NCBI RefSeq assembly: GCF_022811645.1
Contig: NZ_CP094534.1
Coordinates: forward strand, 4,340,001-4,404,000
Length of the DNA: 64,000 nucleotides
Source of the DNA: Hymenobacter monticola
Lineage (GTDB): Bacteria; Bacteroidota; Bacteroidia; Cytophagales; Hymenobacteraceae
Direction: 5' to 3'
In this document: piece after piece, positions 58,207 to 64,000 of the stretch
Numbering within the stretch: the first letter of the stretch is position 1
Layout: every line of letters starts with the position of its first letter
Translations under genes and position numbers: made by a program
Notes under the pieces: model-generated
What the model was told of the DNA's origin: nothing
Database searches by the model: none
The model's input: the letters and a program-made list of their open reading frames with translations, nothing else

Positions 58207-59403
58207 ATGACTTCTTTCCCCTTATTTCGTTCCAATCGGCTGGCCGTGGCGGCTGGTTTTGCTTCTTTTGCCATCCTTTCCGTTGCCGGCTGCGCCAAAC
58301 CGGCTGCCAAAAGCATGAGCCGTGACTACCTCGTTTACTTCGGCACCAATGTGAGCGGCGAGCAGGAAAACTCGATTTTCCTCTACCGCCTCACCACCGC
58401 CAACGGGCTGCTCACGCCCGTGAGCGCCCACCGCGGCGGGGCCAGCCCCACCTACCTCACCATGCCCGCCGGGCGGCGCTTCCTGTACGCGGTGAGCGAA
58501 ACCCAGACGTTTCAGGGCGCCAAAGGCGGCGGCGTGAGCGCCTTCGCCGTCGACCAGCGCACCGGCGGCCTCACCCTGCTCAACCAGCAGCCCTCCACCG
58601 GCGCCTCGCCCTGCTACATCAGCCTCGACCGCGCCGAGAAAGCCGCCCTGGTGGCCAACTACGTGGGCGGCAACGTGGCCATGCTGCCCCTCGCGCCCAA
58701 CGGCCAGCTGGCCGCCCCCAGCGCCACCGACCAGCACCAGGGCTCCGGCCCGCACAAAAACCAAACCGCCGCCCACGCCCACTGCATCCTCCCCGACCCG
58801 GCCAATACCTTCGCCTTCGCCGTGGACCTGGGCACCGACCAGGTGGTGGGCTACCGCCTGGGCGCCGCCAAGGGCGAGCTCACCCGCCTGCCCGAGCCCG
58901 CCTTTGTGGCCAAGCCCGGCGCGGGGCCGCGCCACCTGGTTTTTCACCCCAACGGCCGGCAGGCTTATTTAATTAATGAGCTGAATTCAACTTTAACTGC
59001 GCTGGCCTACGATGCCTCAGCAGGCAAGTTCAAGGAGCTGCAAACGGTGTCGACGCTGCCCAAGGGCTTCACGGGCGAAAATTCCTGCGCCGACGTGCAC
59101 GTCTCGCCCGACGGCCTGTTCCTGTATGCCTCCAACCGCGGCCACAACAGCATTGCCGCCTTCGCCATCGATACCAACAACGGCACGCTGGCACCCATTC
59201 AGCACATGAGCACGCAGGGCAAGACGCCGCGCAACTTCGCCCTCACGCCCTCGGGCCGCCTGCTGCTGGTGGCCAACCAAAACTCCAACAACGTGGTGAC
59301 TTTCCGCGTGGACGGGCAAAACGGCCTTCTCGCCCCCACTGGCCAAACCATCGAGGTACCCTCGCCCATGTTCGTGCAGATTGTAGAGGACTTCACTCGC
59401 TAA
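58207..59403 (+). CDS. Lactonase-family (6-phosphogluconolactonase-like) lipoprotein
   Basis: 398 aa from the ATG at 58207. Lipoprotein signal peptide with lipobox SVAGC (residue ~28). The mature protein is a seven-bladed propeller of the lactonase PF10282 family: ASPTYLTMPAGRRFLYAVSE, STGASPCYISLDRAEKAALV, GPHKNQTAAHAHCILPDPAN, GPRHLVFHPNGRQAYLINEL, VHVSPDGLFLYASNRGHNSI, KTPRNFALTPSGRLLLVANQ. Cytoplasmic members hydrolyse 6-phosphogluconolactone; an exported lipoprotein member must act on something else or bind. It is divergent from the LysR gene, 153 bp away. Confidence 0.92.
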   Translation: MTSFPLFRSNRLAVAAGFASFAILSVAGCAKPAAKSMSRDYLVYFGTNVSGEQENSIFLYRLTTANGLLTPVSAHRGGASPTYLTMPAGRRFLYAVSETQTFQGAKGGGVSAFAVDQRTGGLTLLNQQPSTGASPCYISLDRAEKAALVANYVGGNVAMLPLAPNGQLAAPSATDQHQGSGPHKNQTAAHAHCILPDPANTFAFAVDLGTDQVVGYRLGAAKGELTRLPEPAFVAKPGAGPRHLVFHPNGRQAYLINELNSTLTALAYDASAGKFKELQTVSTLPKGFTGENSCADVHVSPDGLFLYASNRGHNSIAAFAIDTNNGTLAPIQHMSTQGKTPRNFALTPSGRLLLVANQNSNNVVTFRVDGQNGLLAPTGQTIEVPSPMFVQIVEDFTR

Positions 59404-59420
59404 ACCAATATCGTTTCCAT

Positions 59421-59539
59421 AAGAACGTCATGCCGAGCGCCGCCGAGGCATATCGCGTGCAGCAGTAATCAGCGCCGTTGCAACGGTTGGATTGCGTTGC
59501 GCACGCGAGAGCCTCGGCGGCGCTCGGCATGATGTTCTT
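59421..59539. repeat. Inverted repeat with AAGAACGTCATGCCGAG ends
   Basis: A 29-bp inverted repeat with one mismatch (59421-59449 with 59511-59539) encloses a further imperfect stem. It lies 18 bp after the lactonase-like gene and is probably a dispersed hairpin element that also ends that transcript. Confidence 0.85.
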
Positions 59540-59637
59540 TTGGCTATTCACTGCCGAGCTTACCGGGCAACGCCCCACGCCCGGCCGCGTAAGCGGGCCT
59601 GCCGGGCCACTTCGTAAAAGCCGGCCACTCCTCCCCC

Positions 59638-60774
59638 ATGTCCGACGCCCCAGAGCCCGCCCGCGAGCTACAGTTTCCGCTCTACGTGAAGGCCCCGCTG
59701 ATACTGCTGGGGTTGTCCCTGGCCGTGTTCACCATTCACATTGCCAGCGAAATCATCTTCCCGCTGTTTTTCGCGGCCATTTTCGCCATCATGCTGCACC
59801 CGGTGGAGCAATGGCTGCTGCGGCACCGGGTGCCCAAGCTGCTGGCCATCACCCTCACGGTGGTGCTGGGTGTTACGGCCCTGCTGGGCCTGCTCTACTT
59901 TATCTACCTGGAAGCCTCGCAGCTGTCCAGCCAGATGCCGCTATTCAAGAAAAAGTTTGCCCAGACCACGGCTGAGGTGCACCAGTGGCTGCAGTCGCGC
60001 TTCGGCGTGAGTGACGAGAAGCTGCGCGGCTACCTCAGCGAGCTGGGCAACCGGGCGTCGGCGCTGCTGGGCGGCACGCTCTCGGCCGTGTCGGGGCTGC
60101 TGGTGGTGGCCACGCTCATTCCGGTTTACATCTTCCTGCTGTTTCTGTACCAGCGGCGACTGGTCGATTTTCTGACCCAGGTGTTCTCCAGCCGCCGGCA
60201 GGATACGCGAGTGAACGAGGTGCTGCACGAAAGCAAGGCCACCATTCAGAGCTACATGGTGGGCTTGCTCATTGAGGCCAGCATTGTGGCCACGCTCAAC
60301 ACCACCGGGCTGCTCATCATTGGGGTGCCCTATGCGCTGCTGCTGGGGGTGCTGGGGGCGCTGCTAAACTTCATTCCCTACATTGGGGGGCTCATTGCCA
60401 TTGCCTTGCCCATGCTCATGGCCTTTGTCACGAAGCCCGGCTACGGCCACGCCATTGCCGTGCTGGGCGTCTACATGGTCATTCAGTTCATCGACAACCA
60501 TTACCTTATTCCGCGCATCGTGGCCTCCAAAATCAAGGTCAATGCCCTGGTGGCCATTGTGGGCGTGCTGGTGGGCAACGCCATTGGCGGCATCGCGGGC
60601 ATGTTCCTGGCGCTGCCGGTCATTGCCATCCTCAAAATTGTGTTCGACCGCATCCCCTCCCTCAAGCCCTGGGGCATGCTGCTAGGCGACGAGGAAACGC
60701 CGCGCGGCCGCCGCATCAACCCGCCGTCCAAAGCCGCGGCGGCCGCGGAAAAGGTGCTGCCGTCGGTGGGGTAA
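59638..60774 (+). CDS. AI-2E family transporter
   Basis: 378 aa polytopic membrane protein of the AI-2E (UPF0118/PerM) family, with about eight hydrophobic spans, including LILLGLSLAVFTIHIASEII, LLAITLTVVLGVTALLGLLY and LVVATLIPVYIFLLFLYQRR. The conserved GVPYALLLGVLGALLNFIPY, IGGLIAIALPMLMAF, VIQFIDNHYLIPRIVASKIK and AIGGIAGMFLALPVIAILKI motifs are clear. Family members include Na+/H+ antiporters and proteins annotated as AI-2 exporters; the substrate is not predictable here. The C-terminal ~40 residues are Lys/Ala-rich and cytoplasmic. It stands between two inverted repeats. Confidence 0.93.
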   Translation: MSDAPEPARELQFPLYVKAPLILLGLSLAVFTIHIASEIIFPLFFAAIFAIMLHPVEQWLLRHRVPKLLAITLTVVLGVTALLGLLYFIYLEASQLSSQMPLFKKKFAQTTAEVHQWLQSRFGVSDEKLRGYLSELGNRASALLGGTLSAVSGLLVVATLIPVYIFLLFLYQRRLVDFLTQVFSSRRQDTRVNEVLHESKATIQSYMVGLLIEASIVATLNTTGLLIIGVPYALLLGVLGALLNFIPYIGGLIAIALPMLMAFVTKPGYGHAIAVLGVYMVIQFIDNHYLIPRIVASKIKVNALVAIVGVLVGNAIGGIAGMFLALPVIAILKIVFDRIPSLKPWGMLLGDEETPRGRRINPPSKAAAAAEKVLPSVG

Positions 60775-60797
60775 GCAACGAGCAGCCTGTTTTAATT

Positions 60798-60876
60798 GTC
60801 ATCCTGAGCGCTGCAAAGGACCTTTCCACGCCAGACAATTCCGACGGAAAAAGTTCATGAGCTGCGCTCAGAATAA
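60798..60876. repeat. Degenerate TGTCATCCTGAGCG inverted repeat
   Basis: The left end TGTCATCCTGAGCGCTGCAA (60798-60817) has an imperfect inverted partner near 60854-60876 (GAGCTGCGCTCAGAATAACA). It shares its end sequence with the perfect element at 34842-34930 and appears to be a decayed copy of the same family. Confidence 0.65.
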
Positions 60877-60914
60877 CAGGCACGAAGCACGCTGACACCG
60901 GCTAACAATTGTAG

Positions 60915-61340
60915 CTAAACCGCCACGCTTCGCAGCCAGCTTTCCGCGTCCTCGACCGTGGAGAACCGCTGGAAGACAAACCCGCTCGGCGACGACGATA
61001 CCACCGACTGCGTGGATAGGCGGTGCATGGGGTCGGCTCCTTCCACGATGGCGCAGTGGCGCGTGCGGGCCTGGCTCATGGCCCGCGGAATCCAGTTTTC
61101 GGTGAGCCAGCTTTGGGCCGCGGCAGGCAAAGGGGTGCGCTGGCCGTGGTCGGAGAGGATTTTGCGGGCGTTGGTGTTCAACAGCAAGGCTAGTACCTGC
61201 TCGTAGAAGGCCTTGATGTGGTCCAGCGGAGGCCGCTCGGAACTCCAAGCCAGGCGGGCATAGCCCAATGGGTGATGAAACACCTTGCCAGCCGCATTTT
61301 GAAAGTAGAGCGTTTCCTGCGCCCGGGGCAGCGAATTCAT
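60915..61340 (-). CDS. Small protein of unknown function (paralogue A)
   Basis: 141 aa, no signal peptide. The N-terminal half is TLYFQNAAGKVFHHPLGYAR, and helical segments follow (HIKAFYEQVLALLLNTNARK, LPAAAQSWLTENWIPRAM). The motif Y-F-x-N-x-x-G-x-x-x-x-H-P-x-G-Y-A is shared with the divergently transcribed gene at 61553, so they are paralogues. The overall pattern (short strand, helix, ILSDHGQRTPL, helix, VQRFSTVEDAESWL) recalls SpoIIAA/STAS-like folds, which is only a visual impression. A -7 element TAATTTTG (61397-61404) lies 56 bp upstream. Confidence 0.72.
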   Translation of the reverse strand: MNSLPRAQETLYFQNAAGKVFHHPLGYARLAWSSERPPLDHIKAFYEQVLALLLNTNARKILSDHGQRTPLPAAAQSWLTENWIPRAMSQARTRHCAIVEGADPMHRLSTQSVVSSSPSGFVFQRFSTVEDAESWLRSVAV

Positions 61341-61396
61341 AAAAGAGAGAGGTAGAAAAGCCCAGCAGGTGTTGCAAACGCCCCAAAAACCATCGG

Positions 61397-61404
61397 CAAA
61401 ATTA
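61397..61404 (-). promoter_or_regulatory. Putative -7 promoter element for paralogue A
   Basis: The minus strand reads TAATTTTG, an exact TAnnTTTG match, 56 bp before the ATG at 61340. The 212-bp divergent spacer is strongly AT-rich on the paralogue B side. Confidence 0.45.
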
Positions 61405-61552
61405 CACCCACCGGGAGATTGGCGCGGTATTATATCTTAACAAATGCGACTTGTAACCGTAAACGCTTACAGTCGAAGCTATCTGATTGCAAGATTTAAT
61501 TTACCTCATCCTATTTAATTAACCGGCAAGATTTTATCTATTATTAAATAAC

Positions 61553-61954
61553 ATGCGCTTGTATTTTGAGAACCCCGTTGGGCGCTTACTTGAACACCCC
61601 GACGGCTATGCATTGGTCCAATACGCGCCTGGCGTGCGCGACTTTCCTACTTACCAAGCTTTCCTGACCCATACCAGCCAGCTACTGCGCCGCCACGGCT
61701 GGCACAAGCTGCTGGCCGACCAGCGCCAAATGGCCCCCTTCACCGACGAGGAGCGCAACTGGATTCGCGAGTTTTGGCTGGCCCGCAGCGAAGACGAGGG
61801 CTACGAGCTTTTCGGTGCCATCCTCATTCCGGCCGATGTTTTTGCCCAGCTTTCGCTCAATATGGTGATGAACGACTCGCAGCAGTCGGCCCTCACCTAC
61901 CGCATGTTTGCCAACGAGGCCGAGGCCGTGGAATGGCTGCAGCAACAGGGCTAA
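61553..61954 (+). CDS. Small protein of unknown function (paralogue B)
   Basis: 133 aa, no signal peptide, divergent from paralogue A. Shared start: MRLYFENPVGRLLEHPDGYA, followed by PTYQAFLTHTSQLLRRHGWH, KLLADQRQMAPFTDEERNWI and the C-terminal NEAEAVEWLQQQG, which aligns with VEDAESWLRSVAV in A. The layout suggests an alpha/beta STAS-like fold, but I do not recognise a family. Its stop codon overlaps the end of the convergent DUF6929-like gene by 4 bp. Confidence 0.75.
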   Translation: MRLYFENPVGRLLEHPDGYALVQYAPGVRDFPTYQAFLTHTSQLLRRHGWHKLLADQRQMAPFTDEERNWIREFWLARSEDEGYELFGAILIPADVFAQLSLNMVMNDSQQSALTYRMFANEAEAVEWLQQQG

Positions 61955-62847
61955 GCTATATCGACTTCGGCCAGCACCGCGGTGCTACCGCCCTGGTCGT
62001 CATCGGTGACGAGTAGCAGCTCCCAGTGCCGCTGGCCCACGGCCCGGCGCACGGCCAGCCCTTCTACCTTGCCGCGGTACGGGCGGCCATCGTGCCAGGC
62101 CAGCCGCGCAAAGGCGGTCTGCTGCGTTTCCAGGTTTACCAAGCCGACGAAAGACCCGAGCACGTCCCCGTCGAGCACGGCGTCGGTGGTGTTTTCAACC
62201 GACGCCGTTACGAACAGCAAGCCATCAACAAACGTGGCCCCCGAGAACCCGGCCGGGCTGCCGTCAATAGCAGGCAATGCAAACGGGGTCGTCTGCACCG
62301 TCGGGGCCGCAGCCTGGCCTTGCAGAAATGCCAGCGTGCCCGCCAGCGGCAGCCGAAACAGCAGCGCCGCATCGGCCCGCCCCACGGTGCGCTGAAACAA
62401 TAGCAACTCGGTGGCCGAGGTAGCGGCCGCTTCCAGGTTCAGGACCGCGCCGGCGGGCAGGTGCGGGCGCAGCAGGTCGTAGAGCGGGGCCAGGTCAACG
62501 GGTTCGGGGGCCGTTGGTCCGGCCGAGGCGGTGGGCACAAACCAACCGCGGGCGCGGGTGGGCAGGCTGCCCGAGCCGAGCAGCAGCAGGCCGGCCCGGC
62601 CGTCGGGCCAGGTGAGGGCGGCCATGCATTCGAGGTCGGGCTTGCCGGCTTTGGGCAGGCGGCCGGTGCCAAAAGCCGTCGTTTCAAACAGCGGCACCCG
62701 GCCCGTAACGGCCAGCGTGTGGGCATCGAGCTGGTACAAGAGCGGCGCGTCGTCGCCGATGACGTAAGCGCTGGGGCCCATAATTTCGACGCCGGAGGCA
62801 GAAGGCACACCGGCAATGCTGGTTTCGGCGAGGATGGTCGCAGTCAT
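61951..62847 (-). CDS. DUF6929-like beta-rich protein
   Basis: 298 aa from the ATG at 62847 (MTATILAETSIAGVPSASGV); an earlier ATG at 63009 gives an Arg/Lys-rich extension unlike a real N-terminus. The protein is rich in strands (ASGVEIMGPSAYVIGDDAPL, LLYQLDAHTLAVTGRVPLFE, FSGATFVDGLLFVTASVENT, GKVEGLAVRRAVGQRHWELL) ending LVTDDDQGGSTAVLAEVDIA, which suggests a propeller-like fold. The name DUF6929 is my recollection of Bacteroidota proteins with this pattern and should be checked. It lacks a signal peptide. The 3' end overlaps paralogue B by 4 bp. Confidence 0.75.
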   Translation of the reverse strand: MTATILAETSIAGVPSASGVEIMGPSAYVIGDDAPLLYQLDAHTLAVTGRVPLFETTAFGTGRLPKAGKPDLECMAALTWPDGRAGLLLLGSGSLPTRARGWFVPTASAGPTAPEPVDLAPLYDLLRPHLPAGAVLNLEAAATSATELLLFQRTVGRADAALLFRLPLAGTLAFLQGQAAAPTVQTTPFALPAIDGSPAGFSGATFVDGLLFVTASVENTTDAVLDGDVLGSFVGLVNLETQQTAFARLAWHDGRPYRGKVEGLAVRRAVGQRHWELLLVTDDDQGGSTAVLAEVDIA

Positions 62848-62993
62848 AGTGAATGAGCAGGGGGATGATGTGGCAGAGAAAAGCGGCTGTAATATCCTAA
62901 CGGTGCCGACGATTCTACGGCCGGACCTTTTCTTCTGCAACAACGGGCTGCGCCAATTATCTTGCTGCCGCGCTTGCCCGATGCGCCCCGCCC

Positions 62994-63362
62994 ATGCTTC
63001 CTTATTCACCCGGCCTCCACATTCTGGCCACGTTCGGGGCCCCGGCCCCGGCCCTATGCGACGCGGAAGCCTGCCGCGCCTTTTTTGATGCCCAGGTGCA
63101 CGCCTTCGGCCTCGAAAAGGTGGGCGAGGCCTACCACAGCTTTCCGGCCGACGAAAACGGCGCGGGCGGCTTCACGGCCGTGCTGGCCCTCACCGAGTCG
63201 CACCTGAGCATTCACACCTGGCCCGAGCACGGGCTGGCCACGTTCGACGTGTTTTTGTCGAACTTCCGGCGCGACAATGCGGCCACGGTGCAGGCCATCT
63301 ACGCGGCCACGCTGGCGTTTTTTGGCGGCATAGAGCAACATAAAACCGAAGTCCGCCGATGA
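62994..63362 (+). CDS. speD: S-adenosylmethionine decarboxylase proenzyme
   Basis: 122 aa, class 1B SpeD. The proenzyme cleaves itself at Glu68-Ser69 in LTESHLSIHTWPEHG, and Ser69 becomes the catalytic pyruvoyl group; His74 and Cys22/Cys27 are nearby candidates for catalysis. GLHILATFGAPAPALCDAEA and FDVFLSNFRRDNAATVQAIY are typical. It makes decarboxylated SAM for spermidine synthesis. The stop overlaps the next gene's ATG (ATGA), so it is translationally coupled to the DUF4178 gene. Confidence 0.95.
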   Translation: MLPYSPGLHILATFGAPAPALCDAEACRAFFDAQVHAFGLEKVGEAYHSFPADENGAGGFTAVLALTESHLSIHTWPEHGLATFDVFLSNFRRDNAATVQAIYAATLAFFGGIEQHKTEVRR

Positions 63363-64000
63363 GTGAAACCGTTACTCCCCGGCCCGAATCGGCCCAGCTC
63401 AACTGCCCGGCGTGCAGCACCAGCATCACGTACTACGACGTGGAAGGCAGCGAATTCTACGTCTGCCCCAATTGCCACACCTACTTCCAATGGACGGGCG
63501 AGGAAAAACCCAGGCTGTTTGGCAAGTACGACCAGGCGCCGCGCTCGGGCGCATCCCTGCCCCTGGGGGCGATGGGCACACTCTTCGGACGCACGTTCCG
63601 GGTGGTGGGCGTGGTGTCGCGTCGCGAAGCCAACCACCCCCAATACAGCTGGCGCGAGTACCAGCTGTTTGAGGCCAGCACCGGGCAGTATGCGCAGCTG
63701 GCCGAGTTCGACGGGCACTGGACGTTTATTTGGGCGGCCAACGCGCGCGATGCCGACCGTGCGGAGTACGTGCTGGCCGATTTCAAGCTGTTCAACAAAT
63801 ACCAGTCGCGCGTAAACTGGGCACTGGGCGAGTTCGACTGGGACATTGAACTCGACAGCAACCTGCACGTCACCGAGCACATCAAGCCGCCCTACCTGCT
63901 GGTGCAGGAACGGCGCGGCAACAAAAACGAGTGGTACCGGGGCCGCCACGTAGCGCCCGCGGAAGTGGCCAAGGCTTTTGGCCTCAGCCGAAGCGCGCTG
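63359..64000 (+). CDS. DUF4178 domain protein with zinc-ribbon start (partial)
   Basis: At least 214 codons; the gene runs off the right edge. The N-terminus has a zinc-ribbon-like pattern, LNCPACSTSITYYDVEGSEF then YVCPNCHTYFQW (two CxxC pairs). A DUF4178 domain follows: PLGAMGTLFGRTFRVVGVVS, YSWREYQLFEASTGQYAQLA, EFDGHWTFIW and FKLFNKYQSRVNWALGEFDW. It overlaps speD by 4 bp. Clusters of SpeD, DUF4178, DUF350 and spermidine synthase are known in many bacteria and have been linked to membrane stress; the adjoining genes past the edge would test this. Confidence 0.85.
   Translation, partial: MSETVTPRPESAQLNCPACSTSITYYDVEGSEFYVCPNCHTYFQWTGEEKPRLFGKYDQAPRSGASLPLGAMGTLFGRTFRVVGVVSRREANHPQYSWREYQLFEASTGQYAQLAEFDGHWTFIWAANARDADRAEYVLADFKLFNKYQSRVNWALGEFDWDIELDSNLHVTEHIKPPYLLVQERRGNKNEWYRGRHVAPAEVAKAFGLSRSAL

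Overview
The window looks like chromosomal DNA of a pigmented, gliding-type Bacteroidota, most likely Hymenobacter or a close relative (family Hymenobacteraceae). The genus is inferred. The support is: GC-rich coding with AT-rich promoters; several matches to the Bacteroidota -7 promoter element TAnnTTTG; two secreted proteins with type IX secretion (T9SS) C-terminal sorting domains; GldM/PorM-like proteins; many signal-peptide TonB-CTD and MORN proteins; and a carotenoid locus with crtW, crtZ, crtB and crtI. No plasmid, phage, IS element or CRISPR array is visible.

Layout. 1-176: start of a DUF4369-type lipoprotein. 302-1759: gatB. 1899-8385 (minus): alaS followed by four tandem secreted MORN/TonB-CTD paralogues, probably one transcription unit. 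8556-11834: an FG-GAP/IPT T9SS cargo protein. 12130-15501: a two-component pair, whose TPR histidine kinase is split by an in-frame TAA and whose partner is a LytTR response regulator. 15880-20061 (plus): MerR regulator, dprA, two small GldM/PorM-like proteins and a class IV aminotransferase. 20165-22321 (minus): two more TonB-CTD proteins and thyA. 22408-23511: an AT-richer orphan type IV restriction-like gene bounded by terminators.

23635-30859 (minus) is the pigment locus: crtZ, a CarH-like B12-binding MerR regulator, an ECF sigma factor, a strong terminator/attenuator, then crtI, crtB, a TPR protein, ispH and crtW. IspH supplies isoprenoid precursor, CrtB and CrtI build the desaturated C40 backbone, and CrtW and CrtZ add keto and hydroxy groups. 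The regulator keeps the W-x9-EH and His residues that bind adenosylcobalamin in light-sensing CarH, so light control is a testable inference. No lycopene cyclase is present in the window.

30986-38847: enoyl-CoA hydratase, comEC, GNAT, phoH, a SAM hydrolase, a lipoprotein esterase and a small lipoprotein. 39087-45379: a T9SS alpha-amylase, an ABM protein, hscB, tRNA-Leu(CAA), a lipoprotein and a membrane protein. 45463-54683: two divergent exported caspase-fold proteins (one with WD40 repeats and caspase, one with caspase and DUF4384) beside an exported delta-60 repeat protein and a lipoprotein. This is the best candidate for an undescribed system. 54752-64000: isoaspartyl peptidase, a YeiH exporter with a LysR regulator, a lactonase-fold lipoprotein, an AI-2E family transporter, a divergent pair of small paralogues, a DUF6929-like protein, and speD translationally coupled to a DUF4178 gene cut by the window edge.

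Several intergenic gaps hold long inverted repeats (34842-34930, 36950-37184, 42801-42903, 56978-57078, 59421-59539, 60798-60876). The 56978-57078 element has two perfect 37-bp arms.
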